Positions 27,061 to 39,104 are shown, numbered from the stretch's first letter. The stretch: DNA of 64,000 bases from Apostichopus japonicus (GCF_037975245.1 NC_092575.1:6917001-6981000); one strand, 5' to 3'. A program made the numbers and translations. The notes: generated by a model from the sequence alone, not told the origin.

Positions 27061-27294
27061 TCCTGAGGAGAGATTGAACGTAAACATTGATAAATTGAAA
27101 TAGTTTTATGGGACGAATATGGTTAATATTGCACCACACAAACATGGTTGATTAGCACGTAGACTAATAATAAAATGGAGATTGCTATAGAATCCACACA
27201 GTATCACAGTATACCGGATATTGTTACTACAATCATTATATTGATGCAATAAAACAATAAGTAGATGAGAAGAAAGAAAGAGGGATGAACAATT

Positions 27295-27385
27295 TGGAGA
27301 GGGAAAGAACGAGAGGTGGAGGAAGAGAGAGAGGGGAGAGATGGGAGAGAGGGGAGAGAGGGGAGAGAGGGGAGAGAGGGAGAAA
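27295..27385. repeat. GA-rich minisatellite
   Basis: Purine tract on the + strand built from GGGAGAGAG-type units of about 9-10 bp (clearest at 27331-27383). Three overlapping minus-strand frames encode Ser/Pro/Leu repeats only because the tract is open in all frames. Confidence 0.85.
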
Positions 27386-27500
27386 ACAAAAGAGTGACAT
27401 TGTCTGCTCGAGATGGTGCAAACGTTAAAGCAGCAGTATGGGGTCTCTGTCGGTTTCAAGCACGACGAGGGCTAGGATTTTAACATCATTGTACATATAT

Positions 27501-27668
27501 ATAGGTCTATAGCTATGTAGCCTATATAGGCTAGCTATAGCCTATATATGCGAGCTGTATAGCCTATATAGGCTAGCTATATAGCCTATATATGCAGATA
27601 AATAGCCTATATAGGCTAGCTATATAGCCAAACTATATATCGTATATCGCCTATTTATAGGCCTAGCT
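27501..27668. repeat. Palindromic 42 bp repeat
   Basis: The perfect 14 bp palindrome AGCCTATATAGGCT recurs at 27519, 27561 and 27604 (spacing 42 and 43 bp), with GCTAGCTATA and TATATGC words between. Because units are self-complementary, the array can pair with itself in many registers, including a cruciform. Confidence 0.8.
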
Positions 27669-28153
27669 TGTGAAATGAAGTACATTGATATGACTCTCGA
27701 CTTGTTCTGTCTTTGAGATAAAAGACAAATACTAGAGTGTTGTAATTTTATTTGAAATATAGAATAATCTCTGATGTCATACATAGACTACATTAACAAC
27801 TGCTTGTTCTTATCTTTAAACTTGAAATGAACATATAACGTTGGAAAATCATTCAATTGTGTGAATAAAGTAATTTTATTTTACATTGATTTCAGTCATA
27901 TATGAGCGTAAGTTGTACCGGACATGCAAATAACAATGCAAAACAAAACCATTTGTCCACACATGACGTCACGAACTATTGCACGATGGATTTATCTGAA
28001 TAATATTGAACAATATTGTTCTATCTCGGCAGCGGCAGGAACTATCAAGATGAGACTTAGATCAATATCTGGATGTGTTGTTTTGACTTGTTTGTCGATA
28101 ATTTGAAATGTTAAGCCCACCGCATATGCATGCTGCCCGACTGATAATGACAT
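27669..28153. other. No gene seen
   Basis: AT-rich flank of the inverted-repeat unit that follows. No gene recognised. Confidence 0.45.
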
Positions 28154-28560
28154 GACGCAACTCAACTGTCGTGACCTATTTTTCGATAGTCGTGAAGGTA
28201 CCCCAAAGTCTGACAACTGACCCCCCCCCCCCCCCCCGCCACATACACATTATGACTGATAAGCGCACATAGCGACTGTCTGCTGTTAAAGATCGGACCT
28301 CGTTTAGGTCACGTGCATAATTACCTCCCCGTGATTGGTTACAACTGTTAAAGTCTGGGCAGTGTTTAGTCGAGACCCGCGGCACACTGCTGACTGTCAT
28401 TCGGGGAACACGCTACGTGTCCGATTGTCCCGACTGAATCCGACGCGACTCAGTAAAAACTGTCACAGATCTTGATAAGTCATATAGTAGTTTTAAGCAC
28501 CCCTTAAGCATTAACCGCCCATCCACGATTTTTTCTACGTCACGATGGTTGAGTTGCGTC
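28154..28560. mobile_element. Inverted-repeat unit, possible MITE
   Basis: The ends 28154-28175 and 28539-28560 are reverse complements at 20 of 22 positions (both read GACGCAACTCAAC then TCGTGAC). The 407 bp between them is less AT-rich than its surroundings, has a long C run at 28221-28237 and repeats ACTGTC/CTGTTAAAG words. This fits a non-autonomous DNA transposon, but no target duplication is apparent, so superfamily is left open. Confidence 0.5.
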
Positions 28561-31035
28561 GGGTCGTGATCCGCCCGGGCATTGTACGGCGGGTTTAAGA
28601 CAGCATTCGGAGTTGCATTGTACGGCTTTTTCGAACCATGCTAATTAATCCACTGTTAAATAAATCCATGGCATCTTTATTGTTTCGTAGCAATCATGTC
28701 ACTGTTATATCGTTATGACGTAATTTTACTTCCTCGGATTGTATTTGAACTTCGGTGAGAAATATTAAAGCATATTTTCGTCATGATTTTACGAACACAT
28801 CTTGCTCTTTCCCAAAAGCAATCGCTGCTTTTCTTTCTTCAAAAATTGACTCGAAAGAAATATAGCACGAGTGCTAATGTCACTCTAGCTGGTTTTATGC
28901 AGAAATATATCAACAATCGACTTTCATTTTTCTTCACAAATGAAAGCTGACATATATGAATTACCCGCTGTTGAAAATGTCAGTTGCCAAAATTTCTAGG
29001 TTGAAATAAGATGATATTTTGGTCTAGTGTTTTTTTTTTTTTTTTTTTGCTAAAACCTTTTGCAGATACTTCGAGCAGTAACAATCCTTCTATCACACAT
29101 AAGCAGATAAAACTGGCTGCGTTTCCCCTCTCTTGTAATTTCGTCATCTTGAAAATGTCAAAGGAACGTTTCATTTCGTGTAACGTTTTCGAAACCCAAC
29201 GCACTTGACTTTCTTCCACGTTTGCATATCGGTGTTTTATATAGAAACGACTGAATCATAATTCTAAGCTGTACTATCCGGTCTCGTGAGAGGAGGGTAT
29301 TCTTTTAATCGATAAATATATAGTTTGAAATAAACACTCACTTGTTGACTCTTGAAACGACACTTTTCAAGTTCAAATTTGTTTAACAAAGAAGCTTTAG
29401 TGACGTGTGTGTGTCGTCATGAAACACTCCAACAATAAACAGATCATATATACCCATTTATTTTCATTAGGCGCAAAATATGAATGGTAATTGGTCAAAA
29501 GCGAAGTCATTCCAGTGACGTCATAACTTGTTCAGATTTCCCTTCTGACCTTACAGTTCAAACATTTGAAGACGAGTTCCATTGGCTGCTGATGTGTAAA
29601 CTATAGTTACATAAATAGTACGAGTTCTAAATTTAGGATTTTCGAAAGATATCATTTTACCAGACTATATATGTTGATATACTGTGTGAGCAAGAACGAA
29701 AAAAGAAAGCATTCACTGTTTTCATTGAATGAAAAAGTATATCAAAAATATGACTGTTTGAAAACAACATTTTCCATGACATGATTTTGATTTAATATAA
29801 CGAAATAGTTTAAATATTTCTTTATAATCACATGGAATATCTTCTTCTTCTTCTTTGTTTTTATCATATCTAGAATCAGTTTTGATTTATAAATATGGAC
29901 GTTGCCTTATTTTGGTCTGTGGTAATCATGTGTTTATTCAACAATTGAGTAAGCTTTTCAGTAAACTTCCAAATTAAAGAACATGCAAGAAGCCTTGAAT
30001 CAATGGTAAAACGTGGTGATTATATTCAATTGATCATTACCATGGTAACGAACTATCCTCTGTTTTACCTTCGTTATACCGTGATCGATAAAGTGTTTAT
30101 TCAGTTATATGCTGAATTGACATAACATAAAACAATTGGTCCTTTTAACTAGTTGGGTATTTTTTTTTATGTTAAATTAGTTGATCCGATGTTCATTAAC
30201 TTGAAGATGGCCTTATCTCCTTTCGACAAATAAGAGAGGAAAAGAGTCTGGGCGACAGAATCGAATAGAGGCCATTAAATTAAAGTAAAGTATATTTGAA
30301 TAAAACCTTTTGGAGAGTGTCTTCAGTTGATTAATTGCTTTCATATGTAAATTCTTATTTCAATACTAGGTAAGACTCGGTAAGATATTACTACAAATTG
30401 GCAACCGAACGCAAAAATCTGATTCAAGTGACAATAACTTAACTAATAAAAGAAATAGCAACCTCAATAGCCAATTAAAACATTTCAGGAATACCAGTGT
30501 CTGAATTCCTTTCTTTACATGAACGTGACATAAAGGTTGTCTGATCTTTGCAATATGAATATGCAATACATATGCATATGCAATATGCAATATATGCATG
30601 GCAAAATTTGACTTCGAACACCACGAAGCTTAAAATGAGTCTTGGGGCGGTTCGTCACTAGAAACTATGACTTAAGGAAGAATTATTATCATCATAGTAT
30701 GCAAGAATTTGAGTAGTAGTTATGTTTATATAGCTTTTCGAAAAACATACTAAATCTCTGGAAGGCTCCTTTAAGGCTTAATTGGCGATGGGATCGGCTT
30801 CTCGGTGTAGGACTAAATGTTAATGCTAATGATATTCATTGTTTTTACAAATTCTGATAACTTATATCAAAACGTGTATTCCTTTAATTCTTCATATGAA
30901 TATGGAGGGTGCTCTTGGGTGACATTCAACACTCATTTGTCCTTGAGAAATATAAAATATATTGCAAACATTAATCACCCGAGGTCATAAAAAAAGTCTG
31001 ATGTTTTTCCGATTGAGTTTCGTGCTGCATCTGAG
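28561..31035. other. No gene seen
   Basis: AT-rich DNA with a long T run at 29031-29048, some CTT repeats near 29840-29860 and no recognisable gene, RNA or transposon end. Confidence 0.45.
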
Positions 31036-31053
31036 CATGGAGGTACCTCCATG
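31036..31053. repeat. 18 bp perfect palindrome
   Basis: CATGGAGGTACCTCCATG is its own reverse complement. No known site type recognised. Confidence 0.9.
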
Positions 31054-31169
31054 ATCTGAGTAACTGACCCAACGGTCTGTGTATTAGTAAACTAAGTAGT
31101 CCAGCCACTTTTATTGATGAGCCTTAGTTGATGTTTAAAGGTGACATTTCTCAACATGAACGTGAATGT

Positions 31170-31760
31170 GTGTGTATGGTATACATATGACTATGCAATA
31201 AAACATGCCTGTGTTATGTATACATTCTTTGCGATTTTAAAATTGTGTGTCCGTGAAATCTTACGGTATATGATGTAAATTCACTCAATTTGAACATGTA
31301 GAGCAAGTATATGTCCATGCAATCAAACATGTTTCAATGAAACCACATAAAGCAATCAGATCTAAATTATGTCCAAGCATTGAAATATATGTGATCAGAC
31401 ATATGCCCATGAAATAATATATAAATTATATCCATATCCAGATCAAATATACGTCCATGCGTTCAAACATTTCCACGCAACTATATATAGTCATATATGC
31501 AATCAGATATATGTACAAGGAACCGGTTTGGAACCTCTGGACATACAATCAGCGCCCATAGCCTAAGTGGTTACGGTGTCCGCGTACAGAGCGGGAGGCC
31601 CGGGTTCGAATCCCGGTGGAGGCTGGAAATTTGTTCACTGTTCTTGATTTTCCAACTCATTACGATTTTCAAATATATATATATATATATATATGTACAT
31701 ATATATATATATATCCTTGCAGTCAAATGCATGTTCTTAAATCAAACATATATATGACTG
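31170..31760. repeat. Degenerate minisatellite interrupted by a SINE
   Basis: Words of the form ATATGTCCATGCAATCAAACAT recur with substitutions from about 31175 to 31510 and resume at about 31712-31755 (CTTGCAGTCAAATGCATG, ATCAAACATATATATGAC). The SINE at 31552-31714 lies between the two parts, so it apparently inserted into an existing array or lies within a segment copied with it. Confidence 0.6.
31552..31714 (+). mobile_element. tRNA-derived SINE with TA tail
   Basis: The head resembles a tRNA. An A box (TAGCCTAAGTGG, 31559-31570) and a B box (GGTTCGAATCC, 31603-31613) are spaced as in a type 2 RNA polymerase III promoter. The T arm is perfect (CCGGG/CCCGG) and the anticodon-like arm has a CCGC/GCGG stem with a 7 nt loop. 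The acceptor stem pairs at only 5 of 7 positions and there is no CCA-like discriminator context, so it is not a working tRNA gene. A body of about 55 bp (GGCTGGAAATTTGTTCACTG onward) and a (TA)n tail follow. A second copy at about 45.4 kb shares the B-box half, body and TA tail, which is the main evidence for a dispersed SINE. Confidence 0.8.
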
Positions 31761-34700
31761 TTAATAAGTAATCTTGTATTTATTTTAATACTGCAATATG
31801 ACAACAGCATGATAATATATTGATCAAAGTATTTTCACTATGCATTTCCACGATTCTACATCGAAATATCAGCATGCACCACCACCCCTTTCTTTTGTCT
31901 CTGGCAACCAAAGTTCTGCGTGGTTCCGTCAATTTTTTTCAAAGCTGCATGCTTCTTTTATACTTTGGTGTTTCGATGATATTATACAGATTGTTGACAA
32001 AGTTGCCAGATGCATTCAGAACCAATGAAAGTATGAATATGTTCAAGTATGACATCTCTCTGCACACGTAAACAAGAATTACAACTTGAATTGCCACAAA
32101 TGATCTCGAACTAAGTTGAAAGGCCAAACTATGTTTATTCAACCAAATGTATTATTTTCGAAATTAACGTCCCTCACAAATAATGTCATTGGTTCTTCAC
32201 CGTAATAAGGAAAATGAAAACATTGTAAAAAAAAAAAAAAACATTGAATCCGTAAAATCTTTTACTGCAGACATTCATCTTCGGAAATTTACTATTGAGC
32301 ATAATTCTCAATAGCAAATGGATTCTTTTCATTTTATGCTCTTTAACCGATATTATTGACTGTTAAATTAATAATTGTTTACTTCAATGTAAACAATAAC
32401 ATTCAGTGTCGCTTCCGGTATCGACAGCCGCATGAACGAAGTGAATAAACTAACTAAAAGAACGAAAAATGATAGATTGGTTTATTAATACGAATTCATT
32501 AATGAAATTATGTGTGTTATTTCAAACTGCATGTATCTCCAATTATTTAGTAGTGCTATTTTTTAAGTGTATACAAACTACGTATCGAGATTAGGAGTTC
32601 GTTACACAGAAAAGGTTAACAGAAGGATGGAATTGAACTAATTTCATGAGCAGGAAAGTTTATATGATCCGAAATGTACATTAAGAAACTATATATTTCT
32701 TTATGTATTGAAAAGGAGATTGTTATCATACCGATATGATAATGTGGTGGAACCGAGCGTGTCTTAGGCCTAATAAAAACATGGCGTACATGAGAGCAGC
32801 TATTGGTGGGAGGGGGGGGGGGTTGGAGGGTGTATTTGGGCGGTATGGTATATCATTTGACAGATTGGATGATAAAAAATGAACTTATGAAAGGAAACAT
32901 GCAAAGAGTATATCAGCTATTTATAACAAAATAAGGTATAATGGTATGTGAGTGTGAGTTAGTGAAAGCAACGTGTGATATAACGTAATGACATCATGTG
33001 ACGGTTTATCAACAAGTCACTGTATGGATATTTGGTAATAGTTAGAAGGTGCTACGTCAATACATATATTAACTTGTGGTTCAATGCTGAATTTCACAAG
33101 TAGGTCTTTAACATATGTTTTTGTCTTATTAATTTAAATATATCTGCCGTGTTTAGTTTAACATATTTCATGCTTCCACGTCATCCATGACATATGCTTG
33201 TGTGCATTGAACCGTACGTTAATAATTAATAATTTTAATGTTTAAATGTGCGATCTTTGATAAATTTAAGAAGTAATTGTACAGAGACATGTCTTTCAAA
33301 CACTTAGTCCAACCGCTAATCAATTACGGTTCTTTGTTTCTGGGTGTTGTCCGTTCATAAATATATTGAAATTGATTTAAATATAAATTCAATAATTAGA
33401 AGGTGCTGGTTAGTTAAGTAATCATGGCTATTATGTCATGATAATGGGTGCATTGATCGGTATGGTATATAATGATCTGTGAGTTATGTATTATGAGTTA
33501 TTATGAGTTATTGTGATATAGACGACCTTATGAAGGTGAGTTAAATATTAGAGGAGAATTTTTTTTTCAGATGGCGTTATTCACTCTGCTGTTGCCAGGT
33601 GCAATGACAAAATATCGCCAAATATAAATAAAAACATATTTTGCGCGACGCATAATGCTATTAGTTTAGTTAAGTAGAGAAAAGGATCAAGAGGGACAAT
33701 CAAGTCCCCATCGAGGACCCTATGGGAGAGCATAAAAACCGAAGACACACAAAATCAGACCCAATTACAATGCTTAAAGTGCTTGTCCAAAGAATTCTTA
33801 AACCCATTCATTATACTTGCCAAGTACAATTTTCTCAGGCAAAACCGTTCCATTCATTCACAACCCTATTAGAAAACAAAAGTTATATGTCGAATATTAA
33901 TCCTACTTTGTAAACTTCTTAAGTTTAAGACAATGACCTCTGGTATATATATACAACTACTATTAGCAAACATGAAAAAGTCAGTGAAAGATATATAATC
34001 AGAATGTCGACTTGACCAAAAGGTGCAGGTAATGTTCAACAAGTTTTGTTAGGCTATCATATTTAGTTACTACCGGATGGTCCCTTTAAGAGGATGGAGT
34101 AAGGTTAGAGAGGATTTAATCATTGTTAATAGGTCTCTGTTTATGGTAACTAGACACACATCACCTCACGCCCTAGTTTGATCTTTGTAACCGAACAAAT
34201 CACACATAACAGAGCTGAACAATAAATTAGTAGCTGCTTCTGGTGGTGTTGTGGTCACAACGCGTGTCAATTTGTTCATTCTAAAACGATAAATTTAACG
34301 AATACTTTTTTTTCGTCTCTTATCACCCTTGTTCTGTTCTTTAACTAAACATAGTCGACTGTTTACTACGTTGTTTTCAATTTGCTCTAGTTCTCGAGAA
34401 ATGTAACGATCGTTTTTAGCATCAAGATTTATGAAAAACGTCACAGATTCAACTTTTGGTTTCGTTCGGTCTGCAGGCTTCGTCTTTCTTATTTCCGAAC
34501 AGTGTAGAATCCGTCAACAGTAATGGTGACGTAATCACATAGCTAAACATGTCACGTGGTATAGTGGCGTATAACTCTAAGGAAACTGAAACATTATAAA
34601 TTCAATCGATTCTCTGATATACACGGACCTGAGAAGAGTGGAGGAACAGGGGTGGGCTACAGCCTCGAAGGGGTGGGGGAGGGATATGATGTTAAAATTA

Positions 34701-36980
34701 CGTATTCTCATACGGATTCGCAGGGAACAAAATGAATACTTCCGGACATGGATAAAGCAAACTAGGAATATTTGTATCGACTTAATTGCAAAATTCTCAT
34801 TCTTTGCAATTTATACCCTCCCACCTTCCTTTATGCTTTATGTTGATATATTTGGGGTAGCTGTTAAGCCTGAGAAATGACATTTTCGTGAGTCTACATT
34901 TCGCAAAGAAGACAAATTTTCACCGATTACATGAACAAACAAATAAAAATAATAAGAAAACACATTATATATCATCCTCTTTCAAATAGTACTTTTCAAT
35001 GAAAATTTACAATAGTGAAATTCAATTGGTACAATATTTTTCCAGCTGCACTTGTTCGTTGTATAATTTGGCTTCAGTTGTAACTATAGTGACGCACTTC
35101 GGAAAACTAGAACAAGGGGGGGGGGGGGAGTGGGAATGCTAGCTGTATCTTTTCTTGATTGATTTAGCTGGATCGGATCCAGGGAGCGGGGCCCGGGCCC
35201 CACTTTTGATTTTTCTTTTGTGGCACTAAAGGTGACCTGCAGGCATAATGTTGAGAATGAGCATACATATTCCCGACTTTGTAATTTGTCGCTACTTTCG
35301 GAAGTAATTTCGGTATTTTCCGATACTAATATCCCCCTCCCCTCCCCCCCCCTTTCAAAGAATACTCGATTCGCCGTTGGTTATTACCGTCGTATCCAAT
35401 AGTAATACATACTCCCACACGACAATTCATACAATACTTATACTTAGCGTCCTGGCAATATATATTTAGGATTGAAATGTATATTTTTTTTTCCTTGGAA
35501 AGTTCATTAGTGGAATAAGCTGTGACGTCATAAAGGATTAACGCGTCACAATTACCTGGAATGCAAAGAGATTATCTGATTTCTGTGAAATTCGATACTT
35601 TGTTTATTTTTATCCTTTAAAGGATTGGTTCAGTTGTCCTTTAATAAAAGCATAGGCTACTTTTTCGAAGTCTTTGATTCACTTTGAGCATGATAAACTT
35701 GTGGAATAGAATATTGTAACTTCACTACTTTTCAGGATTATAATGCATTTTATAGGGATTTCTAATTTTTCCCAATCATTCAGTAACGTGTATAATTGCT
35801 CACAAAAGTTTTTAGGCATTTTGTGAAATCCACGGGATATAGGCCTAACTCAGTTGGGAGTTAATGAACACGGTTTCATCAGCCAGTCGACGTAACAGTG
35901 AGATTTGGTGCTAACGGTGGCGCTGTTGAGAATCCCGGCGAACCAAGATGTTCTGTTTCCTGAAAAAAAAACCCAAACGGGTCAGTTCGAACATGCAATA
36001 AGATACCACATGTCGTCCACACGACAACCTTCTATAAAGTGATTCTTGGGTACAATCGATGAACTGTGGTACATCGTTTTTTTTTTTTTTTTTTACTTAT
36101 AGGCCTATACCAATTTTTGTTGAAAGTTTTACTTAACACAGATGATTTATACCAAGGTTTTGTGAAAATGACTTAATGATGATTGGAACACTGAGATAGA
36201 ACTCATTAAGCCGGACATTTGACATTCTAATACATACTGTATTGTAATATAAACCAATACTACACTGTACCGTAGTGATAAAGTATCCCTATATGCGGAT
36301 GTTCGCGCAACTAATATATACGTTCTTAATGGTATGAGCAGGTTCGTGTTTGTTGTTGACATTGTTGGTTTAGCTGTTCACTTTTAGGCTCGTTTATACA
36401 GTTCTTCAGTAAGTCCCCCCAAATGTGTCAGAAATTAAAGGAAAGGGTAATCGATTCTGAAACTTCAACAATCATTGAAATGTCATCCTTAAAACTCTTT
36501 CTTTCTGTTTTTCTTTTCACGGTTCTCACTTTTTCTACCATTTGAATGCTTAATGAACCCTTCCTTCCTGTTAGTCTCGGAATAATTTACAGATAATTTT
36601 CAGAACGTTACCCCCGCAGAGGCGTACTTTTGATAAAATATGAGTAAGTTTTCGAAAACGAATATAGTGATGACCGTATTTATGCGAGGATCTTGTTTTA
36701 TGTAGGCCTATGTAGGCCTATACTTTATGTTGCCTATTATTGATAGGCTATACGACGAAACATAACGAAATGTATAAGGTTCGGATTTGAAATCGTTATT
36801 TTGCTTTCATTTTTACTACTTGAAGTACGCCTCTACAGTATATACGTGCTGATTAAACACAAAGATTGTATATCACTGTACACTAATGCAGCATTGTCCA
36901 ACCAGAATGCTTTCACTCACAAAATATTTGATCAGTTATGCCGCATAGTAGGCTATAAGTTGTTGTATAGTTTTCTTATC
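31761..36980. other. No confident gene; minor hairpins and TE scraps
   Basis: AT-rich. Small items are an inverted repeat CTATTGAG/CTCAATAG near 32293, a 9 bp arm hairpin at 32374-32397, G runs near 32813-32822 and 35117-35128, and a short hAT-terminus-like scrap at 35165-35215 (GGATCCAGGGAGCGGGGCCC). A short methionine-initiated frame at 35948 is treated in the findings. No protein family recognised. Confidence 0.4.
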
Positions 36981-37070
36981 ATGTGTACCAGTGGCGTAGC
37001 TAGGATTTTTTGAGTGGGGGGCCATGGGGGGCTGTTCTTTCTAGTGGGGGGGGGGCCGGAGGTTACTATC

Positions 37071-37165
37071 TAAGCGGAGCGCCACAATGGTTGGCGCGGA
37101 GCGTACAGAGAAAATTTGAGATTTCAGCACCCCCCCAGATCGCAGGAGATGGCACCTGTGAGGCA
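37071..37165 (+). repeat. hAT internal hairpin module, copy 1
   Basis: Contains AAGCGGAGCGCCACAATGGT then TGGCGCGGAGCG, an A-rich AAAATTT segment, a CCCCCCAGAT block and a GGAGATGGCAC segment. The GCGCCA and TGGCGC words are inverted repeats around a short loop. Confidence 0.8.
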
Positions 37166-37503
37166 AAATAGCAACCAAAAAGATGTGCAACTTTGGTGAC
37201 AGAAATGCAAAAAAAGTTTTTTCTCTTTCATGCTGACTGGCCTTGCCAACTCAACCAGAGTTTTAACTTGAGGGAATTTGGCATCATTTGCAGGAATTTC
37301 AGAATTCCCAATATTTTATATTTCTACCAGTAGTGGAAAATCCTGTTTCGACAGTTTCGTAGGTATAAAAAAGTTGTTTTGTGGAATATTCAATGACATA
37401 TATTCATTTGACTCGAGGCAATATATGAATACCTGCAGGGGGCGGCGATCTGTTTCAAATATTGGGGGGGGGGGACATCTGCTTGGATGCAGGCGAATTA
37501 CTG

Positions 37504-37615
37504 TCAAAGCGGAGCGCCACCATTGGTTGGCGCGCAGCGTACAAGAAAATTTCTGGTTTTGATAGCCCCCCAGATGACCGGAAATGGCACTTCTCGGGCT
37601 TGAAAATGACCAACC
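37504..37615 (+). repeat. hAT internal hairpin module, copy 2
   Basis: Same order of blocks as copy 1: AAAGCGGAGCGCCACC, TTGGCGCGCAGCG, AAGAAAATTTC, CCCCCCAGAT, GGAAATGGCACTTCTC. Similarity to copy 1 continues downstream into a CAACCAGATGT-like segment. Confidence 0.8.
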
Positions 37616-38390
37616 AGATGTACACTTTTGCCTGAGAACCAAGTTTTTCCTAATAGTTTTTTTTTTCATTCATAACCTTTTGTCAAGATTGTCACCAGTC
37701 ACACATCATGTTCGACCTCATTGCATTTGTATAGGTAATTCTACGTAACGCCCCACAATACCCGTCAGCCCCACTTTTCAAGGTTTTAAGCCCATTATTT
37801 GTTCAGAATTTGAATAATAAATTCACTTCAAAACATACCCATAATGTTGCACTAAATTTCATCTATGGACAACCAATATAGAAAACCCCCCTTAACCACT
37901 AACAGACCGGTCAAAATTGTACGAGTGTAGAGGGAAGTATACTATGATGAAGAATGTTGGTCAAGGAATTTTCGAAATTTCAGACACAGTTAAATTATTG
38001 GTGTACAAATATTAAAACCTCTTATAACGGCTACTATAAAACTTCGATATCATAGAAAATACCAAAAATATATGCTCGAGGGGGAGGGCGGTCTCCACCC
38101 CTTCACCCCCCCTCCCTTGGCCACGCACCTGCGGTTAGAAATCTTGTAGGAAACAGGCCAAATGGAAACCCAGTGAACCCATATCGATGTGGATCCTATG
38201 TATGATTGTACGTACTTACACTCATACACAAGATGCAAACCAAATTTCATTACGGATGCGGTCCGTCTAGCTATTCATTTCGAGAAAAAAAAGTAAAAAC
38301 TACTTTCGGTCATATATAGTAACAAATTGTGACACGGTTAGACAGGCGCTTTGCGAGGAATTTGCCAAGGGAGGGGCAAAGCTTGTACCC

Positions 38391-38500
38391 AGACTTTCTA
38401 AGCGTAGCGCCACCATGAGTTGGCGCGAAGCGCAAAAGAAAATTTTGGCCGAAAATGCCTCCCAGATCGCTGGAAATGGCACTTCCCAGGCCTTGTAAGT
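38391..38500 (+). repeat. hAT internal hairpin module, copy 3
   Basis: Contains AAGCGTAGCGCCACC, GTTGGCGCGAAGCG, AAGAAAATTTTG, CTCCCAGATCGC and GGAAATGGCACTTCCCAGG. It is followed by a GATATCATAAAA segment that resembles another at about 38048 inside the same element, so larger pieces have been duplicated too. Confidence 0.8.
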
Positions 38501-39104
38501 TGCATCTAAGCATTTTCTATTTTGAAATTACTAGCGATATCATAAAAAAAATACAAAACATATGCTTAAAAAAAAACTATGCCACCAAATATTGGGGGGG
38601 GGGATATAAGATACTATATCCCCCACCTGAAATATTGGGGGGACATGTCCCCCCCGTCCCCCCCCCCATGATCGCCACCCATGTATACCTGATACCTCGG
38701 CTCAGAACAAACGGAGCCAATCTTTTGATAGATTGTTGCGCTAGGTGGAAGCACTGAACATATTTTCAGCAGATATCGCTATCACGCAGCACAACAAGGT
38801 TCGTGGTGTATGGTCGCAATCGTCGCATCGACCATTGCCATGCCATGCTGTGTGACCATTCTCATGATTACTACAGATATTGTATTATTCTTATTCTGCC
38901 AGATGCAGACGAGAAAATTGTCTAACTCTATTTCCCAAATTATTGAACAAAAAATATTAACGAATCGCACTGATGAGTGTTTTTTTTTTACCCCATTCCC
39001 AGTGGGGGGGCCAGTGGGGGGGGCCAGCCGATTTCATGGGGGGCCTCGGCCCCCCCCCCCCCAGGCCCCCCCCCCCCCCCCGTAGCTACGCCACTGATGT
39101 GTAC

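Larger units (their letters stand above)
36989..39096. mobile_element. Non-autonomous hAT-type transposon, 2.1 kb
   Basis: Both ends begin CAGTGGCGTAGCTA (left 36989-37002; right end is its reverse complement, ending at 39096). The element is bordered by a perfect 8 bp direct duplication, ATGTGTAC, at 36981-36988 and 39097-39104. CAG...CTG termini with 8 bp target duplications are diagnostic of the hAT superfamily. The 2108 bp interior carries no transposase frame. It holds three copies of a GCGCCA...TGGCGC hairpin module, repeated ATATTGGGGGGG segments and poly-G/poly-C blocks next to both ends. Frames inside it (for example 37278-37669 and 38300-39183, both strands) are artefacts of these repeats. 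It presumably moved using a transposase encoded elsewhere. Confidence 0.9.

Noticed and set aside
27106-27459. 117-codon minus-strand frame with Ser/Pro/Leu repeats
   Set aside because: Produced by the GA-rich minisatellite; two other frames are open over the same tract.
31552-31625. Functional tRNA gene
   Set aside because: Acceptor stem pairs at only 5 of 7 positions, the D arm is poor, and a shared body plus TA tail and a second copy show it is a SINE head.
35165-35215. Another hAT element
   Set aside because: Only a terminus-like scrap (GGATCCAGGGAGCGGGGCCC) is visible; no partner end or target duplication found.
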